This document shows positions 1 to 5,207 of a stretch of 5,618 bases of DNA, piece by piece (within the stretch, counting starts at the first letter, position 1; every line of letters begins with the position of its first letter). A program made the translations under genes and the position numbers. The DNA is from Betaproteobacteria bacterium (GTDB lineage Bacteria > Pseudomonadota > Gammaproteobacteria > Burkholderiales > SG8-39), in NCBI GenBank assembly GCA_005888925.1, contig VBCP01000057.1:1-5618 (forward strand), in the 5' to 3' direction. The notes under the pieces are model-generated. The model saw nothing but the letters and a program-made list of their open reading frames with translations, searched no databases and was not told where the DNA came from.

Positions 1-8
1 AAGTGCTT

Positions 9-14
9 TCTCCT
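9..14 (-). promoter_or_regulatory. Shine-Dalgarno for a gene beyond the left edge
   Basis: Read on the minus strand, AGGAGA directly follows the TGA stop of the RidA gene, and 8 bases remain before the window ends. This is the right place for a ribosome binding site whose start codon lies just outside the window. It implies that the RidA gene is followed, with a gap of only about 15 bases, by another gene of the same operon. The start codon itself cannot be seen. Confidence 0.5.
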
Positions 15-440
15 TCAGGCGACGGCGACGGCGTCGAGCTGGACCTTGAACGCGTCCATGATGCGCACGCCCCAGACGGTGCGCGCCGGCGGGCCTTCGG
101 GCACGTACTGGCGGTAGACGCGGTTGAGCGCGTCGTACTCGATGCGGTCGTAGATCATGGCGCGCACCTGCACCAGGCGCCCGAGCGAGGACCCGGCCTC
201 CTCGAGCACCAGCTGGAGATTGCGGAAGGCGCGGTGCGCTTCGCTCGTCAACGTGCCATTCAGCCGTTCGCCACTCTCCGGGTCCACGGCGACGACGCCG
301 GAGACGAATACGTAGTCGCCGGCGCGGATCGCGGCGCTCTGCACCCAGCCGTAACCCGCGACCATGTCGAGGCCCGCGCGCGGCGCGGGCACGACGATGC
401 GGCTGAGCGGCCGGGCGTTCATGACAGGGTCGGCGCTCAT
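15..440 (-). CDS. RidA/YjgF/YER057c-family protein (putative enamine/imine deaminase)
   Basis: This is a 141-residue cytosolic protein of the RidA family. Family members form trimers, and the canonical ones hydrolyse reactive enamine/imine intermediates made by PLP enzymes. Family features seen here are VFVSGVVAVDPESGE (residues 44-58), a long helix with NLQLVLEEAGSSL (74-86), and the C-terminal PARTVWGV block. Arg120 in PAR aligns with the carboxylate-binding catalytic Arg of E. coli RidA. The terminal strand reads KVQLDAVAV where E. coli has KIEIEAIAV, so the conserved Glu is an Asp (Asp136). Activity may therefore differ from canonical RidA, and many family members have other or unknown roles. 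The frame stays open upstream to 554, but that extension has no family similarity. I chose ATG at 438-440, which keeps the whole domain and has a weak GGTGG 11 bases upstream. ATG at 420-422 is an alternative without a visible SD. Confidence 0.87.
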   Translation of the reverse strand: MSADPVMNARPLSRIVVPAPRAGLDMVAGYGWVQSAAIRAGDYVFVSGVVAVDPESGERLNGTLTSEAHRAFRNLQLVLEEAGSSLGRLVQVRAMIYDRIEYDALNRVYRQYVPEGPPARTVWGVRIMDAFKVQLDAVAVA

Positions 441-652
441 TCTACGGGCCGCCACCGGCCAACATACGAAAGCCCCTAAGGTAAAGACGCCGTACAAAGC
501 TGATGGCGGGTTTTGCAGCGGTTTGCCGTGGGGACGCCACTCCGACATTTCCAAGCTGCGCTGCTCGGATGCGCGCGTGCCACTTTATTTGCCTGGCGAC
601 CTGAAAGCCCATCGCACGGGCGGGTGACACAGAGCGCAGCGTCGATTGATTT

Positions 653-678
653 CGACAGCCTGTCGCGGCGTGTCGACA
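653..678. promoter_or_regulatory. Cluster of TGTCG inverted repeats, candidate operator
   Basis: The perfect inverted repeat CGACAG-C-CTGTCG (653..665) is followed by the perfect 8-bp palindrome TGTCGACA (671..678). The pentamer TGTCG or its complement CGACA therefore occurs four times in 26 bases. The two direct copies begin exactly 10 bases apart (661 and 671), about one helical turn. The cluster ends 34 bases before the predicted -35 box of the lipoprotein gene, a usual place for an activator site. That it binds a protein is inference; the symmetry is seen directly. Confidence 0.35.
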
Positions 679-712
679 AGTGCCGTAATCCAATCGGACC
701 TGTCTGTGCACG

Positions 713-743
713 GTGACATTCGCGCTGGTGCTCCGCGTATCTT
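713..743 (+). promoter_or_regulatory. Possible sigma-70 promoter of the lipoprotein gene
   Basis: GTGACA (713-718) matches the TTGACA -35 consensus at five of six positions. TATCTT (738-743) is a partial -10 match. The 19-base spacer is longer than ideal. Transcription would start near 750, leaving a very short leader that still contains the GGAGG ribosome binding site. The call rests on motif resemblance only. Confidence 0.3.
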
Positions 744-753
744 TTACGCAAAC

Positions 754-758
754 GGAGG
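754..758 (+). promoter_or_regulatory. Ribosome binding site of the lipoprotein gene
   Basis: GGAGG lies 6 bases before ATG at 765. It fixes the start that gives a proper lipoprotein signal peptide. Confidence 0.75.
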
Positions 759-764
759 CACTAA

Positions 765-2444
765 ATGCGTCGAATCCAATTGTTTGCGTACTCCTTGGTT
801 CTGGGCCTCACCGCTTGCGGCGGCGGTGGCGGTAGTGATGGCGGTGCCAGCGGCGGTGCCAGCAGCAGCAGTGGCGGTGGCAGCACCCGCAGTCCGGTGC
901 CCCCGCAAGTGGCCCTGACTTATTCCGGCGCGCAGACGGGCGCCACGGTCGACGCCACCAGCGCGAGCTCGATCGCGTCGAACGTTATCGGATCAAGCGG
1001 CGCCGCAACGGGTAGCAGCCTGTTGGCCGGTGTGTCCGCGCAACCCGAATCCGCACCGGCTTCGACGCCGCAGACGCCGCAGCCGACCGGGGCCACCGGC
1101 CTGGGACGCCGCCTGGCGCAAGCCATGCGCGGCGACGAGCTGGCGCGTGCGCGCAGCGGCAGTGCGCTCGCCGGCGCGACGTTCAGCCCGAACCCCATTG
1201 CCTGCGACAGCGGTTCGATCAATTTTTCCGGCACCGTCGCCGACAACACCGGCACGGGCACCGTCTCAGTCGACTACGTCGACTGTCGCACCGGCAGCGA
1301 TACGATCAACGGCCCCGCTTCGCTGAATATCGCGAGCTACGACCAGGCGAACCACATCGTCACCGACGGAACCTTGACGTTTACCCGCGTCCGCTTCACC
1401 GGCCCGGCATTCAACTCCGATCTCAGCGGCACGCTGCGCACGCAGGTCTCCGGCAGCGCGGCGCCATGGTGCCATTCCTCTTCCTCTGATTGCGGCACCG
1501 AGACGCTCACCCAGAACATCACCGTCCAGGACAACAACACCATGCGCATGATGCAGACCAAGGATCTGCGCATCGTCAACGCCTTCGAGTCTGTAAGCGC
1601 GCCCACCTTCTTCACCCAGTCCATCACGGGGCAGGTGTGCGACAGCGTACAGGGATGCGTCGATGTCGCGACACAAATGGCGCCTCATACTGACCCGTGG
1701 GGGCCGCTCTATTTCGCCACACGGGCGCAGTCGTTCCCGGATTGGGGAATCATCACCCTGACCGGCACCACAGGCGCGGCGACCATAACGTCGCTCGGTG
1801 CCGTGGCGAAGATCCAAGTGGGCGCGAACAGCGCACGCCTGCTCTGGGCCGAATTCGGCACGGCGCTTGGCGCCGACCTGGCCGACAGCGACGGCGATGG
1901 CATGCACAACAGCTGGGAGACGGCGAACGGACTCGACCCGAACACCAACGACGCCAATGGAGACGCGGACAGCGACGGCTATAGCAACCTGACCGAGTAC
2001 CTGGCGGGCAGCAGTCCAGCGACTAACGGTTCAGTACCGTCGCCCGTGCGGCACCTTTGGGTTACCAATGTCAGCGATCTTTCCTTCGACGCGACGAGCG
2101 GTCAGATCAACGTCTTCGTGAACTCGTCGACGAACGGCGTCCTGCTCAACCCGGTGACCGCCGAGCTGGGTGCGGACTTCACGGGAGGCACCGCACCGGG
2201 CGGCGGCAGCAATCGAACCGTAACCGAAGCAAGCGGTGTCACGTACACCCTGGCGCCGACGGCAAACCCGACGGTCTGGACCTTGACCTCGTCCACCGGC
2301 GCCACCCTCACCATCAACAACGTGGCCGGAACCGACGCCGGGAGCCTCATCCGCTATGGCGCGCACGGCCTCGCCTTCCGCACGTTGGGTGCGTCGAGCC
2401 CTGGCTATATCTACCTCGTGGAGTCGGCGCAGCTCGTTCCGTAG
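765..2444 (+). CDS. Exported lipoprotein with Gly/Ser tether and TSP3-like calcium-binding motif, function unknown
   Basis: A 559-residue protein that I do not recognise as a named family. It begins with a lipoprotein signal peptide, basic MRR then a hydrophobic stretch ending in LTAC, so Cys18 should be lipidated. A Gly/Ser-rich tether follows (19-41), then a low-complexity Ser/Ala/Pro linker to about 110. Residues 137-345 are rich in Ser, Thr and Gly and look beta-stranded. They hold all six other cysteines, in three close pairs (147/174, 236/243, 292/298), plausibly periplasmic disulfides. Residues 374-413 form a tandem calcium-binding motif of thrombospondin type-3/dockerin-like kind: DSDGDGM...WE with Asp374/376/378 and Glu385, then GLDP, then DADSDGYSNLTEY with Asp400/402/404 and Glu411. 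The C-terminal 425-559 is another Thr/Gly-rich beta-like region without cysteine. It should sit on a membrane with the bulk in the periplasm or outside. The downstream membrane-protein gene is 29 bases away and probably co-transcribed. Any adhesion or binding role is unproven. Confidence 0.88.
   Translation: MRRIQLFAYSLVLGLTACGGGGGSDGGASGGASSSSGGGSTRSPVPPQVALTYSGAQTGATVDATSASSIASNVIGSSGAATGSSLLAGVSAQPESAPASTPQTPQPTGATGLGRRLAQAMRGDELARARSGSALAGATFSPNPIACDSGSINFSGTVADNTGTGTVSVDYVDCRTGSDTINGPASLNIASYDQANHIVTDGTLTFTRVRFTGPAFNSDLSGTLRTQVSGSAAPWCHSSSSDCGTETLTQNITVQDNNTMRMMQTKDLRIVNAFESVSAPTFFTQSITGQVCDSVQGCVDVATQMAPHTDPWGPLYFATRAQSFPDWGIITLTGTTGAATITSLGAVAKIQVGANSARLLWAEFGTALGADLADSDGDGMHNSWETANGLDPNTNDANGDADSDGYSNLTEYLAGSSPATNGSVPSPVRHLWVTNVSDLSFDATSGQINVFVNSSTNGVLLNPVTAELGADFTGGTAPGGGSNRTVTEASGVTYTLAPTANPTVWTLTSSTGATLTINNVAGTDAGSLIRYGAHGLAFRTLGASSPGYIYLVESAQLVP
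840..863 (+). repeat. Tandem 12-bp repeat in the Gly/Ser tether
   Basis: GGCGGTGCCAGC occurs twice back to back (840-851 and 852-863), inside a longer run of GGC/GGT/AGC codons from about 817 to 885. The unit is a multiple of three, so gain or loss of a copy would change tether length without breaking the reading frame. Confidence 0.7.
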
Positions 2445-2473
2445 CGCAGGAATCGCCGGCGGCGACCAGATAT

Positions 2474-2752
2474 ATGGACGCCGCCATCATGTTTGTCGCC
2501 GCCGCGATCCTTCTGGCGATCGCCGGCTATGCGCAATACCGCATTCGTTTCCACACGGTCGCGTCGCGCACCGGAATGCTGCGCGGCATCCTGGCACTCA
2601 TCGGCATCGCCTTCGGCTACGTGACGACGGCCGCCTCGGGCGCAAAAGGCCTGACCGCGCTATTTGCGTTCCTTGCTGGATTCGGCATCGTGCACGTTCC
2701 TGCAGCGATCATCCTGCTCTTCAAGAGCCTTCGGCGAGAAGGCAAGTCCTGA
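2474..2752 (+). CDS. Small three-helix inner-membrane protein, function unknown
   Basis: A 92-residue hydrophobic protein with no family I can name. Three membrane segments are clear: residues 3-20, 36-54 and 58-83. The first loop (21-35) carries Arg23, Arg25 and Arg32, and the tail (84-92) carries Lys84, Arg87, Arg88 and Lys91. By the positive-inside rule the N-terminus would be periplasmic and the C-terminus cytoplasmic. ATG at 2474 is the first start codon after the lipoprotein stop and follows it by 29 bases, so co-transcription is likely. The ribosome binding site is poor: AGGAA near 2448 is too distant, which may mean weak or coupled translation. ATG at 2489 is an alternative, also without an SD. 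The stop lies 7 bases from that of the convergent dehydrogenase gene. A genuine gene is likely because the open frame coincides with a coherent membrane topology, but no homologue was recognised. Confidence 0.65.
   Translation: MDAAIMFVAAAILLAIAGYAQYRIRFHTVASRTGMLRGILALIGIAFGYVTTAASGAKGLTALFAFLAGFGIVHVPAAIILLFKSLRREGKS
2727..2743. terminator. Short GC-rich hairpin at the convergent gene junction
   Basis: GCCTTC (2727-2732) and GAAGGC (2738-2743) form a 6-bp stem with a 5-base loop, inside the last codons of the small membrane protein. The next gene converges 7 bases after that protein's stop, so any terminator here must lie within coding sequence. Neither strand has a run of T after the stem, so intrinsic termination is doubtful and the structure may be incidental. 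Confidence 0.2.
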
Positions 2753-2759
2753 GGCCGAA

Positions 2760-3839
2760 TCAGCGCGCGGCGTAGTCGATGCGATAGACCACGCCCGCCT
2801 TGTCGTCCGACACGAGCAGTGCGCCGTCCGGCGCAACGATCACGTCCACCGGCCGGCCCCACGATTCCTCGCCCTGCAGCCAGCCCTGCGCGAAGGGCTC
2901 GTAGCTGACCGCGCGAGCGCCGCTCAGCTTGACCACCGTCACGCGGTAACCGGACTTGGGGTTGCGATTCCACGAGCCGTGCTCGGCGATGAAAATCGCG
3001 CCGCGATACGCTTCGGGAAACTGGTTGCCCGTGTAGAAGCGCATGCCGAGCGAGGCGACGTGCGCGCCGAGCTTCTGTGCGGGCGGCGTGAACTCCTTGC
3101 AGTCCCGCCCGCGGCCGAATCGCGGATCGGGCAGGTCCCCGGCGTGGCAGTACGGGAAGCCGAAGTGCATGCCGGCGCGCGGCGCGTGGTCGAGCTCGTC
3201 GGCCGGCACGTCGTTGCCCATGTTGTCCGCGCCGTTGTCGGTGAACCACAGCTCTTTGGTGCGCGGATCCCAGTCGAAGCCGACGCTGTTGCGGATGCCC
3301 TTCGCGTAGACCTCGCGGCGGCCGGGCGCGGCGGGATCGAAGCGGCTGATGACACCGAAGCGCTCCTGCGGCTCGCAGACGTTGCACGGCGAGCCGGTCG
3401 CGATGTAGAGCATGCCGTCGGGCCCGAGGCGCAGGGGCTTGAAGCCGTGATGGCGCTCGCGCGGCAGATCGTCGATCACCACGACGGGCTTCGGCGGATT
3501 GCGGAGCTGCTCCTCGATCGCGTCGTAGCGCGTGATGCGCCCGATCTCCGCGACGTAGAGCGCGCCCTTGACGAGCGCGACGCCGTGCGGCGCCTGCAGC
3601 CCGCTCGCGACGACGAGCGGCGCGCCGCCGCCGGCCGGGACGGCGTAGACCTTGTCGCCCGTGCTGCCGACGAACAGCGTGCCGCGCTCGCCGAGCGCGA
3701 GCGAGCGCGCCTGCTTCACGTTCTCCGCATACACGCTGATGCGGAATCCGGGCGGCAGCCGGATGTCCTGCAATTGGGGCGCCGCGATGCACGCCGTGCA
3801 GGCGAGGGCGGCAACGAGGGCGAGGAGCTGCCTGGGCAT
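2760..3839 (-). CDS. Exported PQQ-dependent sugar/L-sorbosone dehydrogenase-like protein (soluble glucose dehydrogenase fold)
   Basis: A 359-residue protein of the GSDH/COG2133 type, a six-bladed beta-propeller that oxidises sugars or related alcohols/aldehydes with PQQ in the periplasm. A signal peptide occupies about residues 1-20, probably cleaved after CIAA; the lipobox match is poor. Family motifs in order: LPPGFRISVYAENV (28-41), the GxLFVGS strand (53-59), RHHGFKPLRLGPDGMLYIATGS (129-150) whose His is the counterpart of the catalytic His of soluble glucose dehydrogenase, GIRNSVGFDWDP (181-192) with the Arg-Asn pair, FTDNGADNMGND, AEHGSWNR (285-292) and SWGRPVDVIVAPDGALLVSDD (326-346). 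CNVC (152-155) lacks the following His needed for heme and is more likely a disulfide, as may be Cys231/Cys247. ATG at 3837-3839 is chosen because GGAG lies 8 bases upstream and a signal peptide follows. A TTG-started extension to 3899 would add 20 residues before the signal peptide. Electrons may pass to the diheme cytochrome encoded upstream. The substrate cannot be told from sequence. Confidence 0.88.
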   Translation of the reverse strand: MPRQLLALVAALACTACIAAPQLQDIRLPPGFRISVYAENVKQARSLALGERGTLFVGSTGDKVYAVPAGGGAPLVVASGLQAPHGVALVKGALYVAEIGRITRYDAIEEQLRNPPKPVVVIDDLPRERHHGFKPLRLGPDGMLYIATGSPCNVCEPQERFGVISRFDPAAPGRREVYAKGIRNSVGFDWDPRTKELWFTDNGADNMGNDVPADELDHAPRAGMHFGFPYCHAGDLPDPRFGRGRDCKEFTPPAQKLGAHVASLGMRFYTGNQFPEAYRGAIFIAEHGSWNRNPKSGYRVTVVKLSGARAVSYEPFAQGWLQGEESWGRPVDVIVAPDGALLVSDDKAGVVYRIDYAAR

Positions 3840-3847
3840 GTGTGTTG

Positions 3848-3851
3848 CTCC
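3848..3851 (-). promoter_or_regulatory. Ribosome binding site of the PQQ dehydrogenase gene
   Basis: GGAG on the minus strand lies 8 bases before ATG at 3839. It decides the start in favour of the form that begins directly with the signal peptide. Confidence 0.6.
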
Positions 3852-3867
3852 GGGTAAAAGCATTAAG

Positions 3868-3895
3868 GAGGTGGCATACCTCGTGTTCGGCCACC
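3868..3895. promoter_or_regulatory. Overlapping inverted repeats in the dehydrogenase leader
   Basis: Two inverted repeats share bases in the 84-bp gap between the regulator and dehydrogenase genes. GAGGT/ACCTC (3868-3872 and 3878-3882) has a 5-base loop. GGTGGC/GCCACC (3870-3875 and 3890-3895) has a 14-base loop. They cannot form together, so RNA from the minus strand could switch between two hairpins about 30 bases before the start codon. Alternatively the shorter one may be an operator. Both readings are inference from symmetry. Confidence 0.3.
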
Positions 3896-3923
3896 GCAAG
3901 AAGGCCTAGTTCACTGCGCAGCC

Positions 3924-4247
3924 TCAACGCTCGACATGCACCTTGAGCCGCGCCAGCGCTGCATCCCACTGTTTCGAGACGCGCTCGAGATAGTCCTGCA
4001 AGGCGACGAGCGGCTCGGGCTCGAGCAGGAAGAGCATTTCGCGGCCGATCGGCTCGCGGCGCACGAGGCCTGCGGCTTCGAGCACGCGCAGGTGCTTGGT
4101 GATCGCCTGGCGCGTGACGCCCGCGCCCTCGGTCAACTGGGTGATCGATTGAGCGGCACCCTTCGCGAGCTTGGCGACGATGGCGAGCCGGGTCGCGTCG
4201 CCCAGGGCGGCGAAGCGCGGCGCGTGCTCAGCCCGCGTCGCCGACAT
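3924..4247 (-). CDS. ArsR/SmtB-family winged-helix transcriptional regulator
   Basis: A 107-residue DNA-binding protein of ArsR-type size. FAALGDATRLAIVAKLAKG (12-30) is the conserved N-terminal helix block. SITQLTEGAGVTRQAITKHLRVLEAAGLV (34-62) is the helix-turn-helix with its recognition helix, and RREPIGREMLFLLEP (63-77) is the wing. The C-terminal helix contains QWDAALARLKVHVE (93-106). There is no cysteine anywhere, so the Cys-based metal sites of ArsR or SmtB are absent and the signal is unlikely to be arsenite or zinc bound that way. The RQAITKHL...VSKQWDAALARLK pattern resembles regulators usually paired with an AHSA1/SRPBCC-domain gene, but none follows here; the next gene is the PQQ dehydrogenase. 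It probably represses its own promoter through the palindrome at 4274..4299. The SD before ATG 4247 is weak. Confidence 0.9.
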   Translation of the reverse strand: MSATRAEHAPRFAALGDATRLAIVAKLAKGAAQSITQLTEGAGVTRQAITKHLRVLEAAGLVRREPIGREMLFLLEPEPLVALQDYLERVSKQWDAALARLKVHVER

Positions 4248-4273
4248 GCCTCGCGACGTTCTTCATCTGGCGC

Positions 4274-4299
4274 GATAAGCAACCATAAAGTTGCATATC
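4274..4299. promoter_or_regulatory. 26-bp palindrome upstream of the arsR-type gene, candidate operator
   Basis: The half-sites GATAAGCAAC (4274-4283) and GTTGCATATC (4290-4299) are inverted copies that match at nine of ten positions, around a 6-base centre (4284-4289). The core GCAAC/GTTGC is perfect. The element begins 26 bases before the regulator's start codon and coincides with the only AT-rich stretch of the 83-bp gap, where a promoter should be. Self-repression from such a palindrome is typical of ArsR proteins; the link to this protein is inference. Confidence 0.55.
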
Positions 4300-4301
4300 C
4301 G

Positions 4302-4331
4302 GCGCCTTTGCCGTTCAGCCCGGACAGGCGC
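4302..4331 (-). terminator. Imperfect hairpin directly after the cytochrome gene
   Basis: GCGCCT (4302-4307) and AGGCGC (4326-4331) pair, with an inner CCG/CGG stem (4311-4313 and 4321-4323). The structure starts at the last base of the cytochrome stop codon. No T-run follows on the minus strand, so it may slow or attenuate read-through into the regulator gene, protect the mRNA end, or mean nothing. Confidence 0.25.
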
Positions 4332-5173
4332 TATCGGGCTGGAATGCTCCTTAGATAGGCGACGATCGCGCTCAGGTCCGCGTCGGTCATCGTCGCGTAC
4401 CAGTCGAAGCCCATCGGCGGGCGCATCTTCGAGCCGTCCTTGCGCACGCCCTTGGTGATGGCGCGCTTGATCTCGTCGTCGGTCCATGCACCGATGCCGA
4501 TCTCCTTGTGCGGCGTGATGTTGCGCGACACCGTGACGCCCCAGGGCCCTTCGAACTTCTCGCCGCCCGTGCCGAGCGCGTTCTTGAAGTCGCGGTGGCC
4601 CTTGTCCATCGGCGTGTGGCATTCCATGCAGTGGCCGATGGTGGCGAGGTAGAAGCCGCGCTTCACGGGATCTTTCAGCGCGCCTTCCGGCATCGGCTTC
4701 GCCGCGCCCGGCGGGATGTCGACCACCATGTTCTTCACCTTGTAGACCGGCGGCTCGACCTTGCGCGACACCGGCGGGATCGACTGTACATAAGCCACCA
4801 CGGCGTCGAGATCGGCAGGAGTGAAAATTTTGTAGAACCCATACGGCATCTGCGGCGAGATCTGCTGGCCGTTCGGCCGCTTGCCATCGCGGATCGCCGC
4901 CTTCACCTCGCCGGCGCTCCAGCCGCCGATGCCGCTGTCCTTGTCCGGCGTGATGTTCGACGGCCGCACCCGGTACTCGGCGGTCTCCCACACTTGCGGT
5001 CCGCCCGCATGCCGGTTCGCGGTATCGAGCACGCCCTTCGGCCCGCGCGGCGTGTGGCAGTTGCCGCAGGTCAGGATTCCCTCGGTCAGGTATTTGCCGC
5101 GCTCGAGCGGCGTCTGCGCGTAGCCGTTCGTCGCGGCGATCGCCAGGGCGGCGAGCCAAAGCTTCGCGTGCAT
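4331..5173 (-). CDS. Exported diheme cytochrome c
   Basis: A 280-residue periplasmic electron carrier. The signal peptide covers residues 1-19 (cleavage likely after GYA). Two class I-type heme domains follow, with attachment motifs CGNCH (36-40) and CMECH (182-186). Met109 and Met254 are the likely sixth ligands; each lies nine residues before an aligned TxADL segment. The halves are clear duplicates: RGKYLTEG/RGFYLATIG before the heme, NITPDKDSGIGGWS/NITPHKEIGIGAWT, then PADLDAVVAYVQSIP/DADLSAIVAYLRSIP. The style resembles cytochrome subunits of periplasmic or membrane dehydrogenases. A role in accepting electrons from the nearby PQQ dehydrogenase is plausible but inferred. The gene starts 34 bases after the Bug receptor stop, so the two are probably co-transcribed. 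ATG at 5171-5173 is supported by the strong AAGGAGG 8 bases upstream. Confidence 0.93.
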   Translation of the reverse strand: MHAKLWLAALAIAATNGYAQTPLERGKYLTEGILTCGNCHTPRGPKGVLDTANRHAGGPQVWETAEYRVRPSNITPDKDSGIGGWSAGEVKAAIRDGKRPNGQQISPQMPYGFYKIFTPADLDAVVAYVQSIPPVSRKVEPPVYKVKNMVVDIPPGAAKPMPEGALKDPVKRGFYLATIGHCMECHTPMDKGHRDFKNALGTGGEKFEGPWGVTVSRNITPHKEIGIGAWTDDEIKRAITKGVRKDGSKMRPPMGFDWYATMTDADLSAIVAYLRSIPAR

Positions 5174-5181
5174 GATTCCCC

Positions 5182-5188
5182 CCTCCTT
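5182..5188 (-). promoter_or_regulatory. Ribosome binding site of the cytochrome gene
   Basis: AAGGAGG on the minus strand, 8 bases before ATG at 5173, is close to the ideal Shine-Dalgarno. It is by far the best in the minus-strand series and suggests high translation of the cytochrome. Confidence 0.8.
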
Positions 5189-5207
5189 CTTGTTCGGCAG
5201 CGCGATT

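Larger units (their letters stand above)
441..764. other. Divergent intergenic region between the RidA gene and the lipoprotein gene
   Basis: These 324 bases hold no convincing gene. Short open frames cross it on both strands, but none has a good ribosome binding site or a recognisable product. It must carry the divergent promoters of the flanking genes. Visible within it are the TGTCG-type inverted repeats at 653..678 and a possible sigma-70 promoter at 713..743. I saw no clear promoter for the leftward gene, no tRNA and no strong terminator. Confidence 0.7.

Noticed and set aside
3..479. A 158-residue plus-strand open frame opposite the RidA gene
   Set aside because: It is His/Arg/Ala-rich with no recognisable domain, and the opposite strand carries a full RidA domain.
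441..554. N-terminal extension of the RidA gene to ATG at 554
   Set aside because: The extra 38 residues lie outside the family domain and would put the start deep in the divergent promoter region.
1266..1907. A 213-residue minus-strand open frame inside the lipoprotein gene
   Set aside because: No ribosome binding site or domain was seen, and it lies wholly within a coherent lipoprotein frame.
3374..3386. CxxC motif (CNVC) in the PQQ dehydrogenase as a heme site
   Set aside because: The residue after the second Cys is Glu, not His, so it is not a c-type heme motif; a disulfide is more likely.
3840..3899. TTG-started 20-residue extension of the PQQ dehydrogenase
   Set aside because: It would place 20 residues before the signal peptide, while ATG at 3839 has its own GGAG at good spacing.
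3865..3909. Strong plus-strand Shine-Dalgarno AAGGAGGTG followed by a GTG start and an 8-codon frame (3883..3909)
   Set aside because: The spacing of about 11 bases is long, the peptide is tiny, no plus-strand promoter is evident, and the bases are explained by the inverted repeats there.
2617..3969. A 450-residue minus-strand open frame and a 397-residue plus-strand open frame (2664..3857) overlapping the PQQ dehydrogenase gene
   Set aside because: Their translations are Arg/Ala-rich with no domain, while the overlapping frame has a signal peptide and continuous family motifs. Long shadow frames are expected in GC-rich DNA.
4263..5159. A 298-residue minus-strand frame overlapping the cytochrome gene
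   Set aside because: It is Arg-rich low-complexity translation, whereas the overlapping frame contains both CxxCH motifs, a signal peptide and a strong ribosome binding site.
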